Below are positions 52,339-61,752 of a stretch of DNA of 64,000 bases, piece after piece. This stretch comes from DCFW01 sp963790715. Its GTDB lineage: Bacteria > Bacteroidota > Bacteroidia > Bacteroidales > Bacteroidaceae. Under the pieces are notes generated by a model. It was given only the letters and a program-made list of their open reading frames with translations, was not told the origin of the DNA and made no database searches. The stretch lies in contig CAWBPN010000011.1 of the NCBI GenBank assembly GCA_963790715.1, positions 62,001 to 126,000 on the forward strand, in the 5' to 3' direction. The position numbers were made by a program, and so were the translations under genes. Every line of letters starts with the position of its first letter. Position 1 is the stretch's first letter.

Positions 52339-53523
52339 TTATTTCTTTATAATCAATCTATAAACCAATACGTCATGTCCCGGAACTACTACTTTCTTCT
52401 CTTTCTTAGTTGTTCCTTCATTCTTCTTTGTCCACAAATTACGAACTGCATATACAGCCTTATCAAAATCCGTTGAACGTTTGCTCAAATCATCGTTCAA
52501 ATCCAACTTCTTCCAATCTATCGTATATTTCGCCGCATCCGTTCCACGATTCAATATGCAAAATGCCCAATCACCGTTTGACAACGGTTTGAACCAGAAT
52601 TCCAAATTACCATCCGAACCGACGAACTTGCCTTCAACACCCAATTCGTCTTGATCAAGAGCTATCACTTCTTTATTCATAACAATGTCGGCTGTAGCTT
52701 TACTCATGTGGCAAACGTCATTTCCCAATATCAACGGAGCGGCAAGCATGCACCACATACTGAAATGTGCACGGTCTTCATTCTCACTCATGCCATTACC
52801 CACTTCAAGCATATCGGGATCGTTCCAATGACCCGGACCTGCATATTGGCGAATATTTTTTTGTAAATCAATAATAGTCAAAACACTTTTGAAGTTATTC
52901 TGTATATCTCCTGTAGTACGCCAAGAGTTTCCAACTTCTTTTGCCCACTCCCATGGTTTGTTGCTACCCCACTCGCACATGCTGAAATATATAGGGCGAC
53001 CGGCAGTATGCAAGGCATCGCGCATTAATGTGTATGCTCCTTTTGCATTCACGTTATCGGTATAGCACCAATCTTCTTTCAAATAATCAATTCCCCATTT
53101 GGCATATTGCAGAGCATCCTGATATTCGTGTCCCAAACTGCCCGGACGACCGGCACATGTTTTCGTTCCGCAACACGTATATATACCTAATTTCATATCT
53201 TTTGAATGAGCATAATCGGACAAAGATTTTATGCCTGACTTAAACTTTACCGGATCGGCTTGAATAAATCCGAGGCTGTCACGTTCACCGTGCCAACAAT
53301 CATCAAGGTTGACATAAACATAACCCGCATCGCGAAGACCGTTGGTAGACATCGCGTCTATCGTTCCTTTTATCAAATCTTCGTTAATGTCGCAAGCGAA
53401 CTTATTCCAACTGTTCCAACCCATTGCAGGTGTCTTTCCGAGGTTATCAAACTTCTGCGCTTCCGACTTAAACGGAAGGCACAATAACGCAGCTACTGCC
53501 GCTACTTCAAATAAGTGTTTCAT
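52339..53523 (-). CDS. GH27 alpha-galactosidase
   Basis: 394 residues, exported (CLPFKSEAQ). The GH27 signature starts LGKTPAMGWNSWNKFACDINEDLI. The nucleophile lies in YLKEDWCY and the acid/base in HWNDPDMLEVGNGMSENEDRAHFSMWCMLAAPLILG. The C-terminal beta-sandwich (about 310-390) is standard. It cleaves terminal alpha-galactosyl residues, for example from galactomannan or raffinose-type sugars, or alpha-N-acetylgalactosaminyl or beta-arabinopyranosyl groups in relatives. It lies 27 bp downstream of the GH31 gene in one operon. Confidence 0.93.
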   Translation of the reverse strand: MKHLFEVAAVAALLCLPFKSEAQKFDNLGKTPAMGWNSWNKFACDINEDLIKGTIDAMSTNGLRDAGYVYVNLDDCWHGERDSLGFIQADPVKFKSGIKSLSDYAHSKDMKLGIYTCCGTKTCAGRPGSLGHEYQDALQYAKWGIDYLKEDWCYTDNVNAKGAYTLMRDALHTAGRPIYFSMCEWGSNKPWEWAKEVGNSWRTTGDIQNNFKSVLTIIDLQKNIRQYAGPGHWNDPDMLEVGNGMSENEDRAHFSMWCMLAAPLILGNDVCHMSKATADIVMNKEVIALDQDELGVEGKFVGSDGNLEFWFKPLSNGDWAFCILNRGTDAAKYTIDWKKLDLNDDLSKRSTDFDKAVYAVRNLWTKKNEGTTKKEKKVVVPGHDVLVYRLIIKK

Positions 53524-53550
53524 ATTTTAATATTTCTAGTAATTTGTATT

Positions 53551-56094
53551 TTATTTTTTATCATTCCATATTATTTCATTCAAGAACCAGTTTATTGTAC
53601 TTGCATCCAATCCTTGAGATTTCAATATTTTCGGCAAATTAGCATAATTGTTTTTAAACAACTCTACACGTTGCTTGAATTCTCCAGGATAATATACAAT
53701 AGCCCTGCCTGTTGACTCCATCGTGCCCAACTCTTCATTCAGCCAAATCTGATCATTACGTTTCTTCAAATCAAGCACAGCCTGACGTACGCGACGCATT
53801 TCTCCGTACAATCCATTGGTAACTTCTGTTGTATCAGACGGATAAGTTATCTTAATATTTTTTTCTACTATGCAATCAGTCTGAGGTACATCCACCGTTA
53901 ATGACAAATCCATGCCGTCATAATCGAATTCCGTTTTTTCGCCGTTTACTAATACTTCATCCGGTACGGTCGACCCCACAATCTTAACTTTAAACGACCT
54001 GTTTGAAGGCATATTTTCATAACTTCCTTTCCTGGCACCTATCTTTACAGTCAGGACATTATCCTTACGTTCCGAGCTTAACTCAGTAGTAGCATAGCTC
54101 GTGGCATAATCCTTGTCGTTACCATTATCTTCATACATCTCAAACGATCCTTTCTTTCCCGGGAATACAGTTACCGTAACAGGTTCATCATTATTTCGCA
54201 AGTTCTTCACTTCTCCATAAAGCGGCAATACAGAACCGGCTTTGACGTATATAGGATATTCATCTATATGGAATGAACGCTCAACTGTCTGACCGCCTTT
54301 CAACATCGTTCCGGTTTGCCATTCATACCAGTCGTTGCCGGCAGGAAGCCACACCTTTATATCCGATTTACCATCTTTCATCGGTGCCGTTATCGGGCAT
54401 ACCAGCACATTATCGCCAAACATGTATTCATCTTTGAAATCGTACGCTTCTTTATTATCCGGATAATCGTAATACATCGGACGACAAAGCGACACACCCG
54501 TATCATAAGCCGTACGAGCCATGGTATATATATAAGGTGCCATCGAATAGCGCTGAAGTATCGTATTACGGATTATTTCAAAATATTTGTTGTCGAACGT
54601 CCATGGTTCCTTGTTCAAATTGGAGTTCTTGGTTGAATGTGTACGTAATATAGCACTTAATGCACCGAACTGCAACCAACGGGTATACAATTCAGGGTCA
54701 ATTTTGTTAACACCGTAATGTCCGCCTATGTCATGGCTCCAATAACCATACAGCACATTTGAAGCAGTGGAATTGAAATACGGTTCATAATTCAACATAT
54801 TCCAGCATATCACGGCATCACCGGAAAAACCTATTTGGTAACGATGGTTGCCCAATCCGCCCCAACGATGATACAGCAAAGGACGAGTGTGGCCGTGGCG
54901 TTCCATGTTTGAGAACAAGACATAATTCAACCACCATGTATTGCTCAAACTCGTGTATTTCTTATCATTCAACCATTGCTGCCAGTCAAGCCACCAGAAG
55001 TCAACGCCTGCCTTTTCCATAGGACGGAGAATAGTGTTCAACCATCCGCTCATAAATTGTTTGTTCGACCCCTCATAAGGTATAACTTTGGTAGTATCTG
55101 GATTAACGCCCATCCATTTTGCCATTGCCGGAAAGTTCGTTTCATATGAAGCAATGCCTTCGGCAGGATGAAGGTTAAGAGTTACCTCCAAATTGTTTTG
55201 TTTAAGATATTTCAGCAATCCGTCAGGATCTGGAAATAAGCGGCGATTCCAGGTGTAACCCGTCCAACCGCCCTTGCCATGTTCGGTATAATGCCAATCC
55301 ATATCAATGACAAGTACGTCCAAAGGTATGTCGTATGTATGAAAATTACTTACCAAATCATGTATTTCATCATCTGAATATGACCAGAAACGCGACCACC
55401 AATAACCGAAAGCATAGCGCGGAGGAAGCGGTTCTTTACCTGCAAATACCGTAAAATCCTTTAATGCCGATTTATAGTTATGCCCGTAAGCCATGAAATA
55501 CCAATCCTGAGCATCCTGTTCAGGACGGTTCTCAACCCATGGCCAGTCGGATTTATCAAATAAATAACCTTTAGAATCGTCAACCACTGTCCAACCGTCG
55601 GTTGAAAGCAAACCGTCTTCCAACTTCAACTTTTTTTCACCTCTCTCATTATTTGAGCCGTCAAAACCGTCAAGCGTACGATACGTGCCCTTTAAATTCC
55701 CTGTATTGTCAGTCCCGGGAACCCATTTAAAAGGATACATGCCTTTTACGGAAATTATCTTAAGGTTCTTCGCCGTAAACTTTCCGCTGTTCTTTGTATA
55801 TCGCAGCACCAACTTATCAGTTGTGATTTCTACATATCCCTTTTTGTTCTTAATCCGATAATTCACCACCGGATATTTACGGTTAACCGCTATAAACGAA
55901 CTGTTATCAACGAATTTACTATCCGGAGACCATTCAAGACGAACAGTACCGTCGGTTATTACAGTGAAACGAACATTCCCGTCACTATAAGCCACATTTG
56001 AAGAGGTTTCCTGTGCATTTACGCCTCCACATAGGAGACATAAAAAGGTAAATACCACTACGTATAATCGATTTGAGTTCATAATATTAGTCAT
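53551..56094 (-). CDS. GH31 alpha-glycosidase (alpha-xylosidase/alpha-glucosidase type)
   Basis: From the ATG at 56094 (alternatives: ATG 56082; TTG at 56103 is unlikely) the protein has 847 residues and a signal peptide (YVVVFTFLCLLCGGVNAQ). Domains are an N-terminal galactose-mutarotase-like sandwich, the GH31 barrel with VLVIDMDWHYTEHG, nucleophile Asp in WWLDWQQW and acid/base in GFSGDAVICWNM, then a DUF5110-like sandwich and a helical tail (about 760-847). The VIDMDWH variant and TIM-barrel spacing fit alpha-glucosidase or alpha-xylosidase activity; the substrate is not resolvable. First gene of its operon. Confidence 0.9.
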   Translation of the reverse strand: MTNIMNSNRLYVVVFTFLCLLCGGVNAQETSSNVAYSDGNVRFTVITDGTVRLEWSPDSKFVDNSSFIAVNRKYPVVNYRIKNKKGYVEITTDKLVLRYTKNSGKFTAKNLKIISVKGMYPFKWVPGTDNTGNLKGTYRTLDGFDGSNNERGEKKLKLEDGLLSTDGWTVVDDSKGYLFDKSDWPWVENRPEQDAQDWYFMAYGHNYKSALKDFTVFAGKEPLPPRYAFGYWWSRFWSYSDDEIHDLVSNFHTYDIPLDVLVIDMDWHYTEHGKGGWTGYTWNRRLFPDPDGLLKYLKQNNLEVTLNLHPAEGIASYETNFPAMAKWMGVNPDTTKVIPYEGSNKQFMSGWLNTILRPMEKAGVDFWWLDWQQWLNDKKYTSLSNTWWLNYVLFSNMERHGHTRPLLYHRWGGLGNHRYQIGFSGDAVICWNMLNYEPYFNSTASNVLYGYWSHDIGGHYGVNKIDPELYTRWLQFGALSAILRTHSTKNSNLNKEPWTFDNKYFEIIRNTILQRYSMAPYIYTMARTAYDTGVSLCRPMYYDYPDNKEAYDFKDEYMFGDNVLVCPITAPMKDGKSDIKVWLPAGNDWYEWQTGTMLKGGQTVERSFHIDEYPIYVKAGSVLPLYGEVKNLRNNDEPVTVTVFPGKKGSFEMYEDNGNDKDYATSYATTELSSERKDNVLTVKIGARKGSYENMPSNRSFKVKIVGSTVPDEVLVNGEKTEFDYDGMDLSLTVDVPQTDCIVEKNIKITYPSDTTEVTNGLYGEMRRVRQAVLDLKKRNDQIWLNEELGTMESTGRAIVYYPGEFKQRVELFKNNYANLPKILKSQGLDASTINWFLNEIIWNDKK

Positions 56095-56121
56095 TATTCT
56101 CAATATATTTTATAACCAATG

Positions 56122-56129
56122 CAAAAATA
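56122..56129 (-). promoter_or_regulatory. -7 element of the GH31-GH27 operon
   Basis: TATTTTTG on the minus strand (56129-56122), 27 bp before the ATG at 56094. No -33 TTG at the normal distance. Confidence 0.4.
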
Positions 56130-56411
56130 ATAAAATACAATAATATAAGTGTATCGTTGGAATAAAATAATTTTCATTGACGAATATTTTGCATAAAAGC
56201 GGTAAAGATACAAAAAATACAGGTTTGGAATTGTTCAGACAAAAATATAATCCTAAATCCTGCTTCTTTGTGGGCACGGGAGGAATGTCGGCTGAAGACT
56301 TTTTGAGTATTAATCCATGTAATTTGTTTTAAAATAAAAGGTTCAAGCAACCCTTCAGTTTCGGCTGAACACTTTAGTCGTTTTATTGCCGTAATTCGAC
56401 TCTTATATCTT

Positions 56412-56501
56412 TATTTTGCACAAGGGCTTCAGGTTTCAGTTCACCTTTATTCATAGGCATTTCCGACTGACAAGCTGAATAATTGATGTATTCAGGTGCA
56501 T
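56412..56501 (+). repeat. Dispersed 90-bp intergenic repeat, copy B
   Basis: Matches copy A at 11056-11145 with about 81% identity and no gaps, in the same orientation relative to the window. Both copies preserve the hairpin CTGAAT-(9)-ATTCAG near the end. Confidence 0.75.
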
Positions 56502-56554
56502 CGTCTCAAAAACTGCCTTCAAGTATTCAGCCTGTTACATTTTGTTATATAATT

Positions 56555-56563
56555 GGGGGGGGG
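56555..56563 (+). repeat. Homopolymeric G9 tract
   Basis: Nine consecutive G in an otherwise AT-rich intergenic sequence, followed after TAATCAT by CCCC, so a small hairpin is possible. Such tracts can change length by slippage; here no gene lies immediately next to it. Confidence 0.8.
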
Positions 56564-56702
56564 TAATCATCCCCAAAAGGTAGTTATATCCATAATAAGT
56601 TTTAAGCATTCCATATAAGTTTACTGTGATATTTATATAACTATACACCGTAAAATGCTTCATTCATAAGCATCATTACCATATTTATCAAGGATGTATA
56701 GC

Positions 56703-56790
56703 ATTTATTGCAGCTGTGAAAAGATGTTTTTACAGCTGTGAAATCATCTTATTACAGCTGTAAAAACATCTTTTCACAGCTGTAATAAAT
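56703..56790. repeat. 22-bp periodic CAGCTG inverted repeat
   Basis: Two 37-bp arms (56703-56739 and 56754-56790) are reverse complements with one mismatch, around a 14-nt centre. At the same time CAGCTG occurs four times at exactly 22-bp steps (56711, 56733, 56755, 56777), each within ACAGCTGT or GCAGCTGT. The element is both a tandem repeat and a long hairpin. Confidence 0.9.
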
Positions 56791-56875
56791 ATAACACATC
56801 AAGAACTTTCACAGTAAACATGCTTGGAAGTAACGGTAAACTCAGGCAACAGTTATGCAAATCTCAGTATAGAAA

Positions 56876-56914
56876 ATATAAAAAGCACAAGGAAAGAATA
56901 TTTCCCTTGTGCTT
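56876..56914 (-). terminator. Terminator of the GH2-GH3-GH92 operon
   Basis: A 10-bp stem AAGCACAAGG / CCTTGTGCTT (56883-56892 with 56905-56914) with extra AAA/TTT pairing. On the minus strand it is followed by TTTTTATATTTT. It lies about 230 nt past the GH92 stop. Confidence 0.75.
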
Positions 56915-57052
56915 CAAAAATTAAAAATTGCGTAACACAAATGAGGCAAGATTGTTTTATATGATGTTTTTTATGATTCTGAATGTTTTTTTTATGATAA
57001 ATGATTACATCAATAATATAACTTTTTGTAACCGAGCTAAATACTACAATCG

Positions 57053-57092
57053 TTCAGCTGAATAATTGCAGGCATTCAGCTTGTCAGCTGAA
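57053..57092. repeat. CAGCTG hairpin
   Basis: TTCAGCTGA (57053-57061) and TCAGCTGAA (57084-57092) pair around a 22-nt loop. The inside (GCTGAATAATTG then ATTCAG) resembles the end of the 90-bp dispersed element, so it may be a third, partial copy. Confidence 0.6.
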
Positions 57093-57141
57093 AAAACTAA
57101 TGGACAAAGGCGTTCTGAAACATGAATAGACTTACAAGTAA

Positions 57142-59415
57142 TCATTCATGTTTAGACGTTTCGTATATACTGGAACAAGAACCCCACAATTTATTTGCTT
57201 TGTTTCCCATCACCAACACCAATTTAGCTCCGTTCATTATTTCTTTATGGCTTATCCATGGACTATTGAATGGAACACCGTTTAAAGTAGCGGATTGTAT
57301 ATATTTATTGTCAGATGAAACATTGTGAGATACAATTTCAAAAGTTTTTCCATTCGATAAGTATATCTGAACATCTTTAAATAGAGGGCTCCCTATTGCA
57401 TAAATTGGTTCTCCGGGAGTTACAGGATAGAATCCCATTGATGAAAATACTACAAATGAAGATAAACCTCCTCCGTCTTCGTCTCCAGGAACTCCTTCCA
57501 AATCGTTACGGAACCAATCTCGTAATAATAATCTAACTGTTTTCTGTGTTTTCCACGGGTAGCCGGTATAATCGTATAAATATGGAATAGCCATTGACGG
57601 TTCATTCCCAATAGAAAATTGTCCTACATTTCCTGTATGGTCCGGTAATTGAGAATAAAATTCAACTTTACCTTTACCTAACGGTTTTAAAAATGTAGTG
57701 TCAAGATTTGCTGCAAAAGCCTTTTGCCCTCCCATCAATCGAATTAAATCAGGTATGTTTTGAGATACGTCCCACCGATAAATCCATCCTGTGTTTTCAT
57801 CATAATAATCCCTATCTCCCAAACCACCTGAATAGGTATAATCAAAAGATTCAATAAAGTTTCCGGAACTATCTTTCGGATGAAAAAATCCGGTTCGCGA
57901 ATTAAATAAATTGCGGTAATTAAAAGAACATTTCTTAAAATATGCAGCATCATCACTTTCCCCTAATGCACTTGCTATTTGCGACAAGCACCAATCATCG
58001 TAAGAAGTACCTAATGTTACGGCAACAGCTTGACGTCGTTCAAAAGAATTTACTTCCGACAATGTTTCTTTTTCTCCGGGTCTAAGAGCAGGGATGTAGC
58101 CATGTTCCTTATAAAATAGAGATAATTCTCCGGCCGGCTTTGCTGACCATGGAGCTAAAGTTTTTTCAGTAATTGCATTTTTACATGCCTGATAAGCTTC
58201 TTCAATATTAAAATCTTTCAGTCCTTTTCGATATGCATCCAACACGGATGCCACTCCATGATTACAGTTCATTCGCCGACTATCACCGGTAATCTCCGGG
58301 AAAGTAGGCATCCATAAATTATCCATTTGCTCAGCCATCAACACAAATGAATTCAATATATTTTCTTCCTTTTGAGGGTCAAGCAAAATACGCAAAGGGT
58401 GCAGTGCGCGATATGAGTCCCAAATCCAGTCATCAGTATAAAACGGGCGTCCTTTATCTTCATGAATCTTTTTATCGAAAGCACTATAATATTGTCCGTT
58501 TTCAGAAATGCAAACCGGACGCTCGCAACAACGATAAAGAGAAGTATAAAAAACAATTCGTTCGTTTTCCGTACCTCCTTGAATCGCAATTTTCCCCAAC
58601 GTTTTATTCCAAATTGCACGACCTTCGTCTTGCAACATCTTTACATTTTTCCCCAAGACCTCACGTTCCATATTCTTTTTGGCGTGAGCTACATCAATGA
58701 ATGAGATGCCATAACAGATGTTGATTTTTTTTGTTCCTTCAGGATAGTCAAGCACTATACATGCATTCTCTCCTTCTGCTTTGTCTTTATTTAGTAGTTT
58801 GTTCCCATCCAACATAGCGATATGCTGAGGTAACTCTTCCGTTTTCAGATATAAATAAACTTTGGTGTTATTGTCAATCAATTGATAACCGGAAACTGCA
58901 TTTCCATCCCAACTCATACTTCCATTTCTTGAATTAAGCACTAAATGTACCGGAGCATTCTTTTCAAAATTCAACTCATACATTGCCGATTGATGCGACA
59001 ATCCAAAGTTTACTTCGATTTGTTGTTCATCAAGATAAACCGAATAAGAATAAGGTGTCAATTTCTCAAGGTCATAGCCATAAGCAATAACGGGTTTTAG
59101 ATTCTCCACATCACCTTGATACGGGCTCAAATTAAAAGCCGATGCTCCTCTATGACTTGTCACTTCTATCGGTAATCCATGTAATTGCACACCGGTGTAA
59201 TCTTCACGTTCCGGATATACCCGCATCAGACTGTTTGGCAATTGTATGGTAGGATAAGTGGGAACCAGCAAATGGCTGATATTCCCTATATAAGGATTGA
59301 CATAATCAACCGGTTGTTTTATATTTGAATCCACCCGATTGTTTTGAGCAATAGTATAATCGGCAAATAAAAAAATAGCTACTGCCACTAAACTTCTAAT
59401 CAAGTATGTTTTCAT
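57142..59415 (-). CDS. GH92 family alpha-mannosidase
   Basis: 757 residues with a signal peptide (SLVAVAIFLFADYTIAQ). GH92 enzymes are calcium-dependent exo-alpha-mannosidases acting on mannose-rich glycans. The N-terminal beta-sandwich starts VDYVNPYIGNISHLLVPTYPTIQLPNSL, and the (alpha/alpha)6 domain contains DDWIWDSYRALHPLR, MPTFPEITGDSRRMNCNHGVASVLDAYRKG, NVGQFSIGNEPSMAIPYLYDYTGYPWKTQ and GVPGDEDGGGLSSFVVFSSMGFYPVTPGEPIYAIGSPLF. It follows the GH3 gene by 8 bp, the last of its operon. Confidence 0.94.
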   Translation of the reverse strand: MKTYLIRSLVAVAIFLFADYTIAQNNRVDSNIKQPVDYVNPYIGNISHLLVPTYPTIQLPNSLMRVYPEREDYTGVQLHGLPIEVTSHRGASAFNLSPYQGDVENLKPVIAYGYDLEKLTPYSYSVYLDEQQIEVNFGLSHQSAMYELNFEKNAPVHLVLNSRNGSMSWDGNAVSGYQLIDNNTKVYLYLKTEELPQHIAMLDGNKLLNKDKAEGENACIVLDYPEGTKKINICYGISFIDVAHAKKNMEREVLGKNVKMLQDEGRAIWNKTLGKIAIQGGTENERIVFYTSLYRCCERPVCISENGQYYSAFDKKIHEDKGRPFYTDDWIWDSYRALHPLRILLDPQKEENILNSFVLMAEQMDNLWMPTFPEITGDSRRMNCNHGVASVLDAYRKGLKDFNIEEAYQACKNAITEKTLAPWSAKPAGELSLFYKEHGYIPALRPGEKETLSEVNSFERRQAVAVTLGTSYDDWCLSQIASALGESDDAAYFKKCSFNYRNLFNSRTGFFHPKDSSGNFIESFDYTYSGGLGDRDYYDENTGWIYRWDVSQNIPDLIRLMGGQKAFAANLDTTFLKPLGKGKVEFYSQLPDHTGNVGQFSIGNEPSMAIPYLYDYTGYPWKTQKTVRLLLRDWFRNDLEGVPGDEDGGGLSSFVVFSSMGFYPVTPGEPIYAIGSPLFKDVQIYLSNGKTFEIVSHNVSSDNKYIQSATLNGVPFNSPWISHKEIMNGAKLVLVMGNKANKLWGSCSSIYETSKHE

Positions 59416-59423
59416 TTATCTAT

Positions 59424-61691
59424 CTATTTTTGTTCAACCGTTAAGCTTCCTGTTTGTCTAATGTCGGCAGAAGAACTTCCAACCATAATCTTAAACATTC
59501 CGGGTTCTACAACTCTTTTCATCTCTCTATTCCAAAGTGATAATTGGTCTGAAGTAAGTTTAAACCGTACAACTCCCTTTTCTCCGGGATTAAGAGTAAT
59601 ACGTTGAAATCCTTTTAAGGCAAGAATAGGAGTTGTTACACTACTTATTTCATCTCTCACATACAGTTGAACGACTTCCGCTCCTCTTACTTTGCCTGTA
59701 TTCTCAACCGTAACGCTAATTATTGCATCTCCCGTTATCGGTATAGAAGAAGGAGTAATCTGCATATCTGAATATTTAAAAGTAGTATAGCTTAATCCAT
59801 AACCGAATGGGAACAATGGAATATCGGAGTCATCTACATATTTGTGATATGAAGTTGGTTTATGATTATAATAAAATGGTATTTGACCCACCGAACGAGG
59901 AAAAGTAATAGGCAGTTTCCCGGAAGGATTCACATTACCCAATAAGATATCCGCTATGGCTAATCCTCCTTTTTCACCTCCATACCATGATTCTACAATA
60001 GATGGAATATGTTTAGTAATCCAATTAATAGTAAGAGGGCGTCCATTTTCTAAAACAACTACAGTTGGAACTCCTGTTTGATAAATAGCCTTAACCAAAT
60101 TCATTTGGTGTTCATCCAAACTTAATTCATCTCTATCTTTTCCTTCACCATCCACGCTCTCCGGTTCACCAAGGACTACAATAGAGACGTCACATTGTTT
60201 TACCATATCCACAGCATTCTTTAAAAGAGTACTCTGCTGTTCTTCTTTTGTAGAATCCTCTAAAGCATATCCTTGTGCATATTGAAATTTAACCGATGTA
60301 GAACACCTTTGTTTTAGCCCATCTAAAACCGAAATACCTTTAGCATCTCCACAATAATCACCTAAATATGTACTAGTTGCCAACTGACCTATTACCGCAA
60401 CAGAATTAATATTTTTCTTTATCGGCAGCAAATCGCTATCATTCTTTAGAAGTACAATCCCTTCTTGAGCTACTTGCAGTGCTAATTGCTGATTTTCATC
60501 AGTGTGGAAGACTTTTGAAACCAACGTAGTATCTGTATAAGGATGGTCAAATAATCCCAAACTGAATTTTACTCTTAAGATATCCCGAACAGCCTTATTT
60601 AAGTCTTCTTCCAAAAGCATTTTTTTCTTCAAAGCTTCCAATATTGCCTTTTTAAATTCAGCATGACCGAAATCATAAAATTGCATATTCAATCCAGCTT
60701 TCAAGGTTTGAGCCAAAGCATCACTTGTCTCGGTAGCTACATTGTGATTTTCTAAAGACATTTTGATAGCACCTAAATCAGATAACACAAATCCTTTAAA
60801 TCCCCACTCCTTACGTAATACATCCGTCAATAACCATTTATTGTCTACACATGGAATACCGTCCAAATCATGATAAGCTGCCATTATGCCCATTGCACCA
60901 CCTTCGCGCACAGCTTTTTCAAAAACATATAAGAAATCGGAACGCATTTCTCGCTCTCCAACACTTACAGGAGATGTATTACTACCTGCCTCAGGAATGC
61001 TATGCACGGCAAAATGTTTAGGTTCGGCTATAACCGCATTGTTGTCACTTAAGCTCTTTCCTTGTAATCCTTTTACCATCGCAACGCCATTGCACGCGTC
61101 CAAATAAGGGTCTTCTCCGTATGTTTCTTCCACTCTTCCCCAACGTGGTTCTCTGGCAAGGCCAAGTACAGGTCCCAAAATCATATCCACTCCATGCGCT
61201 CTTGCTTCTGTTGCTATTACCCTACCTAACTTGTGTACTAAAAGTGTATCCCAAGCAGAAGATAACATAAGAGGAATCGGAAACATAGTGCTTCCATTTC
61301 CTCCGTAACCATGAAGCCCTTCCTCTATAAACAATGCAGGAATACCCAAACGAGTCTTTTCCATAGCATATTTCTGAATTGCATTAGGGAGAGTTGCGCT
61401 AACAGGATAAAAATCATGAATAGCACCTATTCCAGTTTTCCCAACCGTCTGAATCATCTTATCAGAAGAATAAGAAGCTGTTGCTTGTCCTTCCATATCA
61501 GTCACTTCTTTTCCCCAATACATATCGAGTTGCTCTATTTTTTCCTCTATTGTCATCTTAGATAATAAATCAGAAACTCTTTTCTCAATTGGAATATTTG
61601 GATTTTTATAAAGGGATTGCCCTAATATATTTTGAACTGGAGAAATCACAAAAATGATTCCCAAAACTATATAATACTTACTTCTTTTCAT
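59424..61691 (-). CDS. GH3 beta-glycosidase (beta-glucosidase/beta-xylosidase type)
   Basis: 755 residues with a signal peptide (YYIVLGIIFVISPVQNILG). Domains in order: the GH3 barrel (RVSDLLSKMTIEEKIEQLDMYWG; nucleophile Asp in VLSDLGAIKM), the C-terminal alpha/beta domain (QEGIVLLKNDSDLLPI, VVLENGRPLTI, WYGGEKGGLAIADILLGNVNPSGKLPITFPRSVGQIPFYYNHKP) and a fibronectin-III-like tail (VTVENTGKVRGAEVVQLYVRDE). It hydrolyses terminal beta-linked glucose, xylose or similar sugars in the periplasm. It lies 61 bp after the GH2 gene and 8 bp before GH92. Confidence 0.94.
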   Translation of the reverse strand: MKRSKYYIVLGIIFVISPVQNILGQSLYKNPNIPIEKRVSDLLSKMTIEEKIEQLDMYWGKEVTDMEGQATASYSSDKMIQTVGKTGIGAIHDFYPVSATLPNAIQKYAMEKTRLGIPALFIEEGLHGYGGNGSTMFPIPLMLSSAWDTLLVHKLGRVIATEARAHGVDMILGPVLGLAREPRWGRVEETYGEDPYLDACNGVAMVKGLQGKSLSDNNAVIAEPKHFAVHSIPEAGSNTSPVSVGEREMRSDFLYVFEKAVREGGAMGIMAAYHDLDGIPCVDNKWLLTDVLRKEWGFKGFVLSDLGAIKMSLENHNVATETSDALAQTLKAGLNMQFYDFGHAEFKKAILEALKKKMLLEEDLNKAVRDILRVKFSLGLFDHPYTDTTLVSKVFHTDENQQLALQVAQEGIVLLKNDSDLLPIKKNINSVAVIGQLATSTYLGDYCGDAKGISVLDGLKQRCSTSVKFQYAQGYALEDSTKEEQQSTLLKNAVDMVKQCDVSIVVLGEPESVDGEGKDRDELSLDEHQMNLVKAIYQTGVPTVVVLENGRPLTINWITKHIPSIVESWYGGEKGGLAIADILLGNVNPSGKLPITFPRSVGQIPFYYNHKPTSYHKYVDDSDIPLFPFGYGLSYTTFKYSDMQITPSSIPITGDAIISVTVENTGKVRGAEVVQLYVRDEISSVTTPILALKGFQRITLNPGEKGVVRFKLTSDQLSLWNREMKRVVEPGMFKIMVGSSSADIRQTGSLTVEQK

Positions 61692-61752
61692 AACCTAACT
61701 ATTTATATTTTATGTAATAAGACATCAATTTCACGAAAATATAACATTATCA

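Larger units (their letters stand above)
56130..57141. other. 1-kb intergenic region rich in palindromes
   Basis: No convincing gene on either strand. It separates two minus-strand glycoside hydrolase operons. It contains the second copy of the 90-bp dispersed element (56412-56501), a G9 tract (56555-56563), the 22-bp periodic CAGCTG inverted repeat (56703-56790), a terminator for the upstream GH2-GH3-GH92 operon (56883-56914), and a further CAGCTG hairpin (57053-57092). Confidence 0.75.

Noticed and set aside
56703..56790. Possible CRISPR array (four regularly spaced units)
   Set aside because: The 22-bp units are repeat throughout, with no unique spacers, no cas genes nearby, and an overall inverted symmetry unlike CRISPR.
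57122..57328. 68-codon plus-strand frame at the end of the GH92 gene
   Set aside because: It is largely antisense to the GH92 C-terminus and has no features of a protein.
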